A stretch of 64,000 nucleotides of DNA from an uncultured Bacteroidia bacterium (GCA_902800045.1 CADCCZ010000002.1:1-64000); one strand, 5' to 3'. Shown: positions 34,384 through 42,570, counted from the stretch's first letter. Notes: generated from the letters alone by a model not told the origin. Numbers and translations are program-made.

Positions 34384-36099
34384 ATGAAGAGGTTTTTATT
34401 TGTAACTTCAGTGGTAGCATTAGGCCTTGTAATGGGTTCTTGCAACGACTTGAAAAAGATGGCAGCTAGTGCCGACGACATCAACTACTCTGTAAATCCG
34501 AAGGTTCTCGAAGTTCACAACGGTCAGGTAGCTGTAAATATTACTGGTAATTTCCCTGAAAAGTACTTCAGAAAGAAAGTATCTGCAACTTTAACTCCAA
34601 CCTTGGTATGGGACGGTGGCGAAAAGGCCCTCACTCCTATTTACGTACAGGGTGAAAAGGTTTCTGGAAACGGACAGGTAATAAAGTACAAACCAGGTGG
34701 AGCATTCTCATACAACGACAAGTTCGACTACTCACCAGAAATGCGTAGATCGAAACTCGTTTTGAAGATTTCTGCTGTAAAGGGTACAAAGGAAGCTGAA
34801 TTCGATCCGGAAGATATAGCTGAAGGTATCGTAGCAACTCCAGAACTCGTTAAGATGAATGGCGGTAAGTCGTCAAACGCTGCTAGCAACTTCAAGAAGG
34901 ACAACACTGCTTCGAAGATCGCTGCTATCAACTACGACAAGAACAAATCAGAAATCAAGTCTTCTGAAACTAAGAAGAGCGAAATCGCTGAAATGCAGAA
35001 GTACATTAAGGAATCGAAGGACAATGACCGCGTAAGATTCGACGGTGTTGAACTTAAGTCATACGCTTCTCCAGAAGGTACTCAGGACATCAACAAGAAG
35101 GTTTCTAACGACCGTTCGAACAGCGCTTCAAAGTTCGCTAAGAACGAATTCAAGGGCGTTAACGGTGCTGACGGTGGCAACTTCTTCAAGACTTTGGTTA
35201 CCGAAGAAGACTGGGAAGGTTTCAAGACTGCAGTACAGAATTCTAACCTCGCTGACAAGGATATGATCATCAGAGTTATCAACATGAACTCGGATCCTGA
35301 CAAGAGAGAAGAAGAAATCAGAAACATGAAGAACACTTTCGACGAACTCGAAAAGGAAGTTCTCCCGAGCTTGCGTCGTTCTGAAATCGTTATCAACGTA
35401 ACTAACATTGGTAAGACCGACGAAGAAATTGCTAAACAGTACAAAGAAGATCCTAGCAAGCTTTCATTCACCGAAATCATGCACTACGGCGAAATCACCG
35501 AAGACGCTCACAAGAGAGTTGAAATCTACACTAAGGCTACCGAACTCTTCCCAGAAGAATGGTCAGCTTACAACAACCTCGGTGCTGCTCTCTACGAAAC
35601 TAAGGACTTCCAGGCTGCAAAGGTTGCTTTGGAAAAGGCAAAGAGCAAGAGCAACGGAAATGCAACTGTTCTCAACAACATGGGTAATGTTGCCCTTTCA
35701 GAAGGTAATGTAGAAGAAGCTGAATCGAACTACGCTTCTGCAACTGGTGTTAGCGAAGCTAGCGCAGGTCAGGGTGTTATCGCAATAAAGAAGGGTCAGT
35801 ATGCTAACGCATCGAACTTCTACGGTGACGACTGCTCATTCAACGCAGGTCTTGCTAAGGTTCTTAACAAGGAAAACGAAGCTGCTATGACTGCTCTCAA
35901 CTGCGGTGCTGAAAAGGACGACGCTATGAACTTCTACCTGAAGGCTGTTGTTTGCGCTCGCAAGGCTGACAACGAAGGCGTTTTCAACAACTTGAGAACT
36001 GCTTGCCAGAAGGATTCAAGCTTGAAGGATTTCGCAGCTAAGGACGTTGAATTCATCAACCTCTTCGAAAACGACACTTTCAAGTCAATCGTAAAGTAA
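34384..36099 (+). CDS. OmpA-like and TPR-containing lipoprotein
   Basis: 571 residues. A lipoprotein signal peptide has Cys20 (LVMGSC). The middle part resembles an OmpA peptidoglycan-binding fold (about 185-345: INYDKNKSEIKSSE, then ELKSYASPEGTQDINKKVSNDRS). The C-terminal part (about 365-560) has TPR-like helices (WSAYNNLGAALYETKDFQAAKVALEKAKS). It is probably anchored in the outer membrane and touches the cell wall; the exact role is unknown. Codon use is much narrower than in neighbouring genes (GCT, GGT, GAA, AAG, AAC dominate), which suggests very high expression, as for a major envelope protein. It has its own promoter box and a strong terminator. Confidence 0.85.
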   Translation: MKRFLFVTSVVALGLVMGSCNDLKKMAASADDINYSVNPKVLEVHNGQVAVNITGNFPEKYFRKKVSATLTPTLVWDGGEKALTPIYVQGEKVSGNGQVIKYKPGGAFSYNDKFDYSPEMRRSKLVLKISAVKGTKEAEFDPEDIAEGIVATPELVKMNGGKSSNAASNFKKDNTASKIAAINYDKNKSEIKSSETKKSEIAEMQKYIKESKDNDRVRFDGVELKSYASPEGTQDINKKVSNDRSNSASKFAKNEFKGVNGADGGNFFKTLVTEEDWEGFKTAVQNSNLADKDMIIRVINMNSDPDKREEEIRNMKNTFDELEKEVLPSLRRSEIVINVTNIGKTDEEIAKQYKEDPSKLSFTEIMHYGEITEDAHKRVEIYTKATELFPEEWSAYNNLGAALYETKDFQAAKVALEKAKSKSNGNATVLNNMGNVALSEGNVEEAESNYASATGVSEASAGQGVIAIKKGQYANASNFYGDDCSFNAGLAKVLNKENEAAMTALNCGAEKDDAMNFYLKAVVCARKADNEGVFNNLRTACQKDSSLKDFAAKDVEFINLFENDTFKSIVK

Positions 36100-36115
36100 G
36101 TTAAACACACTTCAT

Positions 36116-36146
36116 AAAAAAGGCTACCAAATCGGTAGCCTTTTTT
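36116..36146 (+). terminator. Terminator of the OmpA/TPR lipoprotein gene
   Basis: Stem AAAAAGGCTACC / GGTAGCCTTTTTT around AAATC, followed by a T run. The GGCTACC core is the same as in the T9SS operon terminator. Confidence 0.93.
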
Positions 36147-36162
36147 GTTGGAAATCAACAAT

Positions 36163-36206
36163 AAAAACGGAGCAGATCTTGAAGTTCAGAATGATGCTCC
36201 GTTTTT
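36163..36206 (-). terminator. Terminator of the aminotransferase operon
   Basis: Read on the minus strand: AAAAACGGAGCA, a 20 nt loop, then TGCTCCGTTTTT, starting just after the aminotransferase stop codon at 36208. Confidence 0.85.
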
Positions 36207-36207
36207 A

Positions 36208-37398
36208 CTATATTTCGTTCAATGTCTTTATTATCAATTCGCTTGCTTCGTCAATCTCGTCATCTGTAATCACCAGTGGAGGAGCAATGCGGAATGCCGT
36301 ATCGTGGAAAATAAACCAGTCGGAAATAAGTCCATTTACAATTGCGCGCTTTATAAACTTAAGCACATTGTCGAACGAACCAATCTCAACAGCAAGCAAC
36401 AAGCCCTTACCTCTTATCTCACTTATCGTCGGATGCGACTTCAAGTTTGAGATGAATCGGTCGGCCTTGGCTTGTACCGAATTGACAATGCCCGATTCGT
36501 TGATATATTTAACACCAGCAAGCGCCGCAGCCGCCGAAACCGGATGTCCGCCAAAAGTTGTTATGTGCCCAAGAACTGGGTCAGTCATAAACGACGACAT
36601 AATCTTTCGCGACGAAACAAAAGCTCCAATTGGCATTCCGGCCCCCAAAGCCTTTGCAAAACAGATAATGTCGGGCTCTATTCCATAATGCATGAATCCG
36701 AACATCTTGCCCGTTCGTCCAAAACCGGTCTGTATTTCATCAAGAATTAGCAACGCACCCTTTTGGGAGCAAACCGAACGCAATTCATGCATATACTCAA
36801 CGGTTGGAACCATAACACCACCCTCGGCCTGGATGGACTCGAGAACTACACAAGCGGTATCCTCGTCAATTTGCGAAAGCTGGTCGAAATTATTGAGTTC
36901 CAAATGGTATACATCGGGAAGCAAAGGACGGAACGAACGTTTGAAATCCTCGTTACCACAAAGGCTAAGAGCGCCTTGCGTGCTACCATGGTAGGCATTC
37001 ACAAACGAAAACATCTTGTGGCGACGGGTATAACGCTTGGCTAACTTGGTAGCACCTTCGATAGCCTCGCTACCACTGTTCACAAAGTACACGTTGTCGA
37101 ACTTGTCGGGCAACATACTGCATAGATATTCAGCAAGTTCCACTTGCGGCGACTGGACAAACTCGCCATACACCATCAAGTGCATATATTTTTCGACCTG
37201 CTCATGAATGGCTTTCATTACCACTTCGTTGCAATGTCCGAGCGAACTTACCGAAACACCCGAAATCAAATCAAAATACTTCTTGCCGTCGGGACCATAC
37301 ATATATACGCCCTTGGCTCGCTCAATTTCAACAAGATACGGACTTTCTGAAGTCTGACCTATATAATTAAGGAAAAGCTCCCTATGAGATATGTTCAT
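36208..37398 (-). CDS. Class III pyridoxal-phosphate aminotransferase (acetylornithine/ornithine type)
   Basis: 396 residues. Fold-type I, class III aminotransferase. NSGSEAIEGATKLAK and NAYHGSTQGALSL bind the cofactor phosphate and ring, ALLILDEIQTGFGRTG is the class III signature, and the Schiff-base lysine is in IICFAKALGAGMPIGA. The best-known relatives are acetylornithine and ornithine aminotransferases, but Bacteroidota have several such paralogues, and no arginine gene is nearby, so I do not name the substrate. Its start overlaps the end of the receiver gene by 17 bp, showing a two-gene operon. Confidence 0.88.
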   Translation of the reverse strand: MNISHRELFLNYIGQTSESPYLVEIERAKGVYMYGPDGKKYFDLISGVSVSSLGHCNEVVMKAIHEQVEKYMHLMVYGEFVQSPQVELAEYLCSMLPDKFDNVYFVNSGSEAIEGATKLAKRYTRRHKMFSFVNAYHGSTQGALSLCGNEDFKRSFRPLLPDVYHLELNNFDQLSQIDEDTACVVLESIQAEGGVMVPTVEYMHELRSVCSQKGALLILDEIQTGFGRTGKMFGFMHYGIEPDIICFAKALGAGMPIGAFVSSRKIMSSFMTDPVLGHITTFGGHPVSAAAALAGVKYINESGIVNSVQAKADRFISNLKSHPTISEIRGKGLLLAVEIGSFDNVLKFIKRAIVNGLISDWFIFHDTAFRIAPPLVITDDEIDEASELIIKTLNEI

Positions 37399-37768
37399 CG
37401 TTCAAATGTTTATGCAGGATATGTTTCTCCAATGCCTTGTTTGCAGCAGTTAGAAAACGCTCGTATGCTATTGGCTTCAGCAAATAGTCGGTGATGTCGT
37501 AGTCGTAGGCCTCGAGCGCATATTTGCGGCTAGCGGAAATCACAACAATCTGGATATCCTTCTTATATTTGTCGAGGAAATCGAATCCACTCATCTGTGG
37601 CATCTCGATGTCTAGAAATATGAGGGAAACATTGTTTTCCTCAATACATTTCTCAATACCAACAGGATTGGCGAAAGTACCACAGCAAGTAAGGAATCCC
37701 GACTTATTTATAAAGCCAGCAATCTGTGTTCTAATAACTTCGCTATCGTCAACCACTATACAATTCAT
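37382..37768 (-). CDS. Stand-alone response-regulator receiver protein
   Basis: 128 residues from the ATG at 37768. It has the acidic pair Asp7/Asp8, phosphoacceptor Asp53 in LIFLDIEMPQMSG, the switch residue Ser in VVISASRK, and the conserved Lys in DYLLKPIAYERF. The sequence resembles LytTR-type receivers but stops after the receiver domain, with no output domain. An ATG at 37867 would add 33 residues of a low-complexity stretch, but a TATCTTTG promoter box at 37797-37804 lies between the two, so the shorter form is chosen. It is co-transcribed with the aminotransferase gene. No partner kinase is in the window. Confidence 0.88.
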   Translation of the reverse strand: MNCIVVDDSEVIRTQIAGFINKSGFLTCCGTFANPVGIEKCIEENNVSLIFLDIEMPQMSGFDFLDKYKKDIQIVVISASRKYALEAYDYDITDYLLKPIAYERFLTAANKALEKHILHKHLNDEHIS

Positions 37769-37796
37769 ACTTGAAACACTATGACTATTTCGTCCA

Positions 37797-37804
37797 CAAA
37801 GATA
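37797..37804 (-). promoter_or_regulatory. Promoter -7 box of the receiver-aminotransferase operon (TATCTTTG)
   Basis: TAnnTTTG match on the minus strand, 28 nt before the chosen ATG. It decides the start of the receiver gene. Confidence 0.6.
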
Positions 37805-37892
37805 TAAAAAAAAATAGAATAAGAAAAAATGTAGTTGCAAAACCGCATCATCCCTTTGAATCATCAAATTTTTGAATCACTGACCATTGTAC

Positions 37893-37912
37893 AGACGCAA
37901 TTTATTGCGTCT
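37893..37912. repeat. Small inverted repeat AGACGCAA-TTTA-TTGCGTCT
   Basis: Perfect 8 bp arms with a 4 nt loop in the gap between the receiver gene and the SRP RNA. Confidence 0.75.
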
Positions 37913-37920
37913 CAACAAAA

Positions 37921-37970
37921 AACGGCGAAGCCATAGAAACCCAGAAACGGCGAAGCCACAGAAACCCTGA
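37921..37970. repeat. Two tandem 25 bp repeats
   Basis: AACGGCGAAGCCATAGAAAC.. is followed directly by a second copy with two base changes. It is intergenic and encodes nothing recognisable. Confidence 0.8.
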
Positions 37971-37993
37971 AACCAGAAATTTGCTCAGCCCAC

Positions 37994-38096
37994 AAAAAAA
38001 GGGTAAGCTACTTATATCGCACCGCTACAACCTCCTACCTTTGCTTTCTTCCGAACCTGGAGGATTCAGAGGGAGCTGGTCGTATAAGACTTACCC
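37994..38096 (-). ncRNA. ffs: Signal recognition particle RNA (4.5S-type)
   Basis: On the minus strand the RNA begins GGGTAAGTC at 38096 and ends with CTTACCC at 38001, which pair to close the terminal stem; seven T residues follow (38000-37994), so the closing stem also serves as terminator. The apical domain reads CCAGGTTCGGAAGAAAGCAA, with the GGAA tetraloop and the AGCA side of the asymmetric loop that bind Ffh. The length of about 96 nt fits a small bacterial SRP RNA. A TACTTTTG promoter box lies just upstream (38102-38109). The RNA directs membrane proteins to the translocon with Ffh. Confidence 0.92.
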
Positions 38097-38101
38097 GACC
38101 G

Positions 38102-38109
38102 CAAAAGTA
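38102..38109 (-). promoter_or_regulatory. SRP RNA promoter -7 box (TACTTTTG)
   Basis: TAnnTTTG match ending 6 nt before the predicted RNA 5' end, the expected distance. Confidence 0.7.
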
Positions 38110-38146
38110 ATACATTTTTCGCAAAGGCAAGAAAGAAATTTATTTT

Positions 38147-38177
38147 TTTGCTCTGTAGCATTAAAATGGTAACTTTG
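38147..38177 (+). promoter_or_regulatory. pyrC promoter (-33 TTTG, -7 TAACTTTG)
   Basis: TTTG at 38147-38150 and TAACTTTG at 38170-38177 are 19 nt apart, the spacing of the Bacteroidota primary sigma promoter. The ATG follows at 38196. This is the best two-part promoter in the window. Confidence 0.75.
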
Positions 38178-38195
38178 CCAATATAAACATGACAC

Positions 38196-39533
38196 ATGAA
38201 AACTCTTATAAAGAACGCAATTGTTGTAAACGAAGGTCGCATCGAGAAGCAAAACTTGGTGCTACGCGACGAATATATCGAAGATATACTTTCTACCGAC
38301 AGCACAGACGGTCAATACGACAACATCATTGACGCAGAGGGACTTTACCTTCTGCCAGGCGTAATCGACGACCAAGTGCACTTCCGCGAGCCAGGTGCCA
38401 CCCATAAGGCCGACATTCATTCCGAATCGCGTGCGGCAGTAGCCGGCGGTGTAACATCGTACATGGAAATGCCAAACACCAACCCCTCTACCACAAACGC
38501 AGAGCTGCTAAGACAAAAATTCGACATTGCAGCCGAAAATTCAATGGCTAATTACTCGTTTTTCATCGGTGCCACCGAAGAAAACTCCGACGACATTGCA
38601 AAAATTGATACTACCGAAATCGCAGGCGTAAAACTTTTCCTCGGTTCTTCAACAGGTAGCCTGCTGGTAAAGGACAAGAATGCCATTGAAGAAATAATGC
38701 GCAAATCACCAACCATCATAGCTGCACACTGCGAGGACGACGGCATTATAAGCCAAAACCTGCAGCAAATGCGCGAAATATACGGAGATGACATTCCAAT
38801 GGAAAAGCACTGCGAAATCCGAAACGCAGAAGCCTGCTACAAGTCGAGTAGCGAAGCCGCCGAAATCGCAAAACGCACTGGCGCTCACCTGCACATTTTC
38901 CATATTAGCACCGAAAAAGAATTGTCTCTCCTATCTAATAAATCTTTGGAAGACAAAAAATTAACCGCTGAAGTATGCGTGCATCACCTTTTCTTCAACA
39001 GTGACGATTACAAAAAATTAGGTGCACGTATAAAGTGGAATCCAGCAGTGAAATACGAATCTGACCGTCAAGCACTCATCCAAGCATTGAAAGACGGCAA
39101 AATTGACGTGGTAGCCACCGACCACGCACCACACACATGGGAAGAAAAATGCGCACCTTATACAAAATGCCCGTCGGGAGCTCCAATGGTGCAGCACTCG
39201 CTACAAGTAATGATAGAACTGGCAAAACAAGGAAATTTCGGCATCGAAGATGTTGTAAAGTGGATGTGTCACAACCCTGCCAGACTATACAAGATCGATC
39301 GTCGCGGTTACATACGCAAGGGCTATTTTGCCGACCTCGTACTAGTCGACATGAACGCAAAATACGAAGTATCAAAGGATAACATATTGTACAAATGCAA
39401 ATGGTCGCCACTGGAAGGCTACACGCTTAACTCAAAAATTGTGTCAACCTTCGTAAACGGCAAACTAGCATTCAACAATGGCAAGATTATTGAAGGAAAC
39501 AAAACTGCAAGGAAACTGAAATTTAACAGATAA
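38196..39533 (+). CDS. pyrC: Dihydroorotase
   Basis: 445 residues, class I dihydroorotase of the amidohydrolase superfamily. It closes carbamoyl-aspartate to dihydroorotate in pyrimidine synthesis. The metal-site segment is GVIDDQVHFREPG, in which Gln60 stands where most amidohydrolases have the first His of the HxH pair, while His62 is kept; as far as I recall this is usual in Bacteroidota. ITAAHCEDDG-like IIAAHCEDDG, HLHIFHIST and ATDHAPHTWEEK supply the other ligands and the catalytic Asp. The downstream gene begins 4 bp after the stop, so pyrC probably heads the operon running to 42548. Confidence 0.94.
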   Translation: MKTLIKNAIVVNEGRIEKQNLVLRDEYIEDILSTDSTDGQYDNIIDAEGLYLLPGVIDDQVHFREPGATHKADIHSESRAAVAGGVTSYMEMPNTNPSTTNAELLRQKFDIAAENSMANYSFFIGATEENSDDIAKIDTTEIAGVKLFLGSSTGSLLVKDKNAIEEIMRKSPTIIAAHCEDDGIISQNLQQMREIYGDDIPMEKHCEIRNAEACYKSSSEAAEIAKRTGAHLHIFHISTEKELSLLSNKSLEDKKLTAEVCVHHLFFNSDDYKKLGARIKWNPAVKYESDRQALIQALKDGKIDVVATDHAPHTWEEKCAPYTKCPSGAPMVQHSLQVMIELAKQGNFGIEDVVKWMCHNPARLYKIDRRGYIRKGYFADLVLVDMNAKYEVSKDNILYKCKWSPLEGYTLNSKIVSTFVNGKLAFNNGKIIEGNKTARKLKFNR

Positions 39534-39537
39534 GATT

Positions 39538-40044
39538 ATGGCAAAGAGACTTATTATCGCATTGGCTATCGTACTTGGCTCGTTCAACGCATTTTCGCAA
39601 CTGAACAGAACTATAAACGATGAAGGCAAAAACATCCTTTACGGTTTCTGCACTCGTGATGCGCTCGAAAACAACGGCGACGGCTGGTTCAAGGCCGAAT
39701 ACGAATCATATACCGTAAAAACCGAAAAGTTCAACTTCGAGCTACCTGAGAAATTCGACAGCGTACAGGTGTTCATGGGAACATGGGAAAGCAATTCAAG
39801 ACGCGAAGTGCCACGCTTCTGCAAGATTTTCGACCTCGAATACTTTAAGGACATTCCTGTGACATTCATCTGCCTCGACAGCAAAATCACAGTCGATGTG
39901 CTTAACGTAGATGACTACTACGTGCAGTTTCTGCCAGCAATAGTCTTTTACAAAAAAGGCGAGGAACTTTGCAGATTTCTCGAACAGCCTAGAACAGAAT
40001 CAATGGAATCCGACATTATGGACCTAATGGAAAGAATGCAATAA
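39538..40044 (+). CDS. Secreted thioredoxin-fold protein lacking the active-site cysteine
   Basis: 168 residues. Signal peptide 1-20 (FNAFSQ). The segment VQVFMGTWESNSRREVPRF (Trp83) and the later FLPAIVFYKKGEE with its cis-proline match the thioredoxin fold of Bacteroidota proteins that usually read GTWC.DS. Here Glu84 replaces the first cysteine and Ser87 stands at the fourth position, so ordinary redox activity is not expected. It may act as a binding or chaperone-like protein in the periplasm. It starts 4 bp after pyrC and ends 2 bp before the next gene, within a dense operon. Assignment rests on motif resemblance only. Confidence 0.65.
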   Translation: MAKRLIIALAIVLGSFNAFSQLNRTINDEGKNILYGFCTRDALENNGDGWFKAEYESYTVKTEKFNFELPEKFDSVQVFMGTWESNSRREVPRFCKIFDLEYFKDIPVTFICLDSKITVDVLNVDDYYVQFLPAIVFYKKGEELCRFLEQPRTESMESDIMDLMERMQ

Positions 40045-40046
40045 CC

Positions 40047-40751
40047 ATGAAAAAGACAATATTTGCAATTGCACTGGGCTTAGCAACAATATTTTGTGGA
40101 TGCCAGAACAAAGTCGAACAAACTGCCGACAACGAAGAAACAAAACTCCAAACAGGCGACCTCGTATTCGTTGCCCTGCCTCTCGACTATATGGCCGATA
40201 CCACCGAAATGAGTTCTGCAATAGCCGCCTCTACTGGCGACAGCGTTGGAATAAACTACATACACGTGGCAATAGCCGAAGTCGCCAACGACAGCGTCTG
40301 GATTATCGATGCAACTCTCGCTCACGGTGTTGACCGCCATCCGCTCGATACGTTCTTCTGCGACTTCACACTCAACGACGGCTCGTTGCCACAAATGGAC
40401 ATTATGCGTCTGAGCGACAACAGCAATGCTGCAAAGTATGTCGAAAATGCCAAGCAGTTCACGGGACGCGGCTACGACTTGTATTTCCTGCCCGACAACG
40501 ACGAGCAATACTGCAGTGAGCTTGTCCGCAACTCGTACATCGACGAAAAAGGCGAACACCTTTTCAGCGAAGCACCTATGAACTTCAAGTCCGACGACGG
40601 CACATTCCCGCCCTACTGGGTTTGGCTTTTTGAACAAATCGGACAGCCTATCCCACAAGGACTTCCAGGCACCAACCCAAATGCAATGTCAAAGGAAAAA
40701 TGCCTGAAAAAAGTTGACATCGACATAAAAAAATATTCTACAGCCAAATAG
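40047..40751 (+). CDS. YiiX/YebB-like permuted papain-fold lipoprotein
   Basis: 234 residues. A signal peptide with a probable lipobox ends at Cys19 (IFCGC). The mature part has the order expected for the circularly permuted NlpC/P60-like family: a strand with LQTGDLVFV, the catalytic His in YIHVAIAEV, and the catalytic Cys in QYCSELVRN. Members hydrolyse amide or ester bonds in cell-wall peptides or lipids; the substrate here is unknown. It sits 2 bp after the thioredoxin-fold gene and 2 bp before the MmcQ-like gene, so all three are co-transcribed. Confidence 0.82.
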   Translation: MKKTIFAIALGLATIFCGCQNKVEQTADNEETKLQTGDLVFVALPLDYMADTTEMSSAIAASTGDSVGINYIHVAIAEVANDSVWIIDATLAHGVDRHPLDTFFCDFTLNDGSLPQMDIMRLSDNSNAAKYVENAKQFTGRGYDLYFLPDNDEQYCSELVRNSYIDEKGEHLFSEAPMNFKSDDGTFPPYWVWLFEQIGQPIPQGLPGTNPNAMSKEKCLKKVDIDIKKYSTAK

Positions 40752-40753
40752 TT

Positions 40754-41113
40754 ATGGACATAGAGAAATTCCGTGAATATTGCCTGTCGCTTCCCTGCAC
40801 CACCGAGGATTTTCCCTTTGACGAAACCGTACTGGTTTTTCGTGTGAAGAACAAAATCTTCGCCTGCATAGCCCTCGACAATCCCGAACTTGGCGTTGTA
40901 AAGTGTGACCCCGACTATGCCGTCGAGTTGCGCGACCACTATACTGCAATCGAACCTGCTTACCATTGGAACAAGCAGTACTGGAACCAGATATGGTTCA
41001 ACCGTGACGTTACCGACGAACTGCTATGCAAGCTCATCAACCACTCGTTTGCCGAAGTGGTAAAGAAACTGCCAAAGAAGGAACAAACCGATGAATTAAA
41101 GCAAATAAAATGA
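40754..41113 (+). CDS. MmcQ/YjbR family protein
   Basis: 119 residues. The family pattern is complete: MDIEKFREYCLSLPCTTEDFPFDETVLVFRVKNKIFA is the typical opening (given here as motif positions 1-38), with a central WNKQYWNQIW segment and a C-terminal helix. These small proteins have a double-wing fold and have been proposed to bind DNA; their role is not established. The stop overlaps the start of the acyltransferase gene by 4 bp (ATGA). Confidence 0.85.
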   Translation: MDIEKFREYCLSLPCTTEDFPFDETVLVFRVKNKIFACIALDNPELGVVKCDPDYAVELRDHYTAIEPAYHWNKQYWNQIWFNRDVTDELLCKLINHSFAEVVKKLPKKEQTDELKQIK

Positions 41114-42249
41114 GAAAACACTGGCTTGACAACTTACGCTGGACTACGGTAATCATCGTACTGATATACCACGTCTTCTATTTCTACAACGCAAAGGGCG
41201 TGTTCGGTGGAATCGGCGGATTCTACGAAACCCAACCGCAGGACGCAATTATGTCGCTCATATACCCGTGGATAATGATGCTTCTTTTCGTTGTCGCTGG
41301 AATGAGTTCTAAATATGCACTCGAAAAGTGTTCGCATAAGGAATTTTTCAAGTCAAGGACAAGGAAACTGCTGGTTCCCGCAACTATCGGACTTTTCGTA
41401 TTCCAGTGGATGACTGGCTACTTCAACACGCAAATTGCAGGCGTTTCGCAAGGCATTGCCGACAAGATACAGACCATTCCCACCGAAGCACGATATATTG
41501 CCTGCGCCTTGTCGGGAACTGGACCGCTGTGGTTCATACAGGACTTGTGGCTTTTCTCACTGATACTCATCCTGATACGTCTTTTAAAAGGCGACAAAAT
41601 TCATTCTGCGTTTGGAAACCTTATCAATAATAAAGCAAACAATTGGGTTGGGATTCTAATAATCGTACTCGGCGGATATTTTGTAGTTTGGGGTGCAACC
41701 CAGACAAACATCAGCTATCCCGAGCCAAACTCGGGCGAAGGCCTGTGGAACCTCTACCGTCCTGCCGAATACTTCATCACATTCCTGCTGGGCTACTTTG
41801 TATTCTCGCATGACAAGGCCATCGAACTCGCCAAAAGTATATGTCTGCCAATGCTTGCAATTTCGTTAGCGAGCGGCATACTGTTCGCCATTAGAATCTA
41901 CGGACTTGACGACACCAATCCCATTGTACTAAAAGACTGGCTGACAAACATTTTCGCCTGGTCAACAATACTTTCTCTCATCGGTTGCTTCGCTAAATGG
42001 ACCGACAAGACATCCAGATTCGCAGCCTACATGGCAAAATCGAGCTTCGGAATATATGTAATGCACTACCTTGTAATCGCATCTCTCGGCTACATGCTGA
42101 AAATGTACACACAGTTGCCACCTCTCGCAATATATGCTATACTTTTAGCATCCGTTTTGCTAATTTCGCCAGCATTGAACGAACTCATAAGCCGCATACC
42201 ATTCATAAGGTGGTGCGTTCTCGGTATCAACAAAAGAAAACGCAAATGA
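41110..42249 (+). CDS. Membrane acyltransferase (acyltransferase family 3)
   Basis: 379 residues with about ten hydrophobic helices. The N-terminus LDNLRWTTVIIVLIYHVFYF carries the Arg and His typical of the family (R...H), and the FFKSRTRKLLVPATIGL segment follows the second helix. These inner-membrane enzymes O-acetylate or O-acylate sugars or other small substrates; the target is unknown. The gene overlaps both neighbours by 4 bp (41110-41113 and 42246-42249), so translation of the three is coupled. Confidence 0.86.
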   Translation: MRKHWLDNLRWTTVIIVLIYHVFYFYNAKGVFGGIGGFYETQPQDAIMSLIYPWIMMLLFVVAGMSSKYALEKCSHKEFFKSRTRKLLVPATIGLFVFQWMTGYFNTQIAGVSQGIADKIQTIPTEARYIACALSGTGPLWFIQDLWLFSLILILIRLLKGDKIHSAFGNLINNKANNWVGILIIVLGGYFVVWGATQTNISYPEPNSGEGLWNLYRPAEYFITFLLGYFVFSHDKAIELAKSICLPMLAISLASGILFAIRIYGLDDTNPIVLKDWLTNIFAWSTILSLIGCFAKWTDKTSRFAAYMAKSSFGIYVMHYLVIASLGYMLKMYTQLPPLAIYAILLASVLLISPALNELISRIPFIRWCVLGINKRKRK

Positions 42250-42548
42250 AAAAAGTTAAAATCACAGCCATACGAAAGACCTCCTACCCCGACCTTTCGG
42301 CAAAATACGAAAATCCCATCGAACACACCTGCGACATTTCCGAAGGCGAAAACTGGATTTCGACCGACGGGCAAAAACCCGACGGTCTTTGCAACAGCGC
42401 GTGGGAATCAATGCGTTGGTTCGTGGAAGAACTGGCTGCAGGGCGTGGCAACTTCTACGACGGCTGGATGAAAAACCCCAACTCGGCAATGATTTCCTGC
42501 AACGACGGATTCCGCCCCGTGAGCTTTTACATCGAAACAATTGAATAA
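42246..42548 (+). CDS. TIGR04076 family small protein
   Basis: 100 residues from the ATG at 42246, which overlaps the acyltransferase stop as ATGA; an in-frame ATG at 41997 lies inside that gene and is rejected. It begins KVKITAIRKTSYPDL and ends with SAMISCNDGFRPVSFYIE. The pattern (start KVKIT, central CxxAW, end ACxDGxRPVxF) matches the TIGR04076 family, whose members have no known function. It has three Cys residues in the mid and C-terminal part. It is the last gene of the pyrC operon as seen here. Confidence 0.8.
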   Translation: MKKVKITAIRKTSYPDLSAKYENPIEHTCDISEGENWISTDGQKPDGLCNSAWESMRWFVEELAAGRGNFYDGWMKNPNSAMISCNDGFRPVSFYIETIE

Positions 42549-42570
42549 TACAACCTATCGAATATTTGCT

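Noticed and set aside
37769..37867. 33-residue N-terminal extension of the receiver protein
   Set aside because: A promoter box lies inside it and the extension is low-complexity hydrophobic sequence before the normal receiver start.
41997..42245. Upstream in-frame start for the TIGR04076 protein
   Set aside because: Lies inside the acyltransferase gene; the ATGA overlap at 42246 gives the family's normal length.
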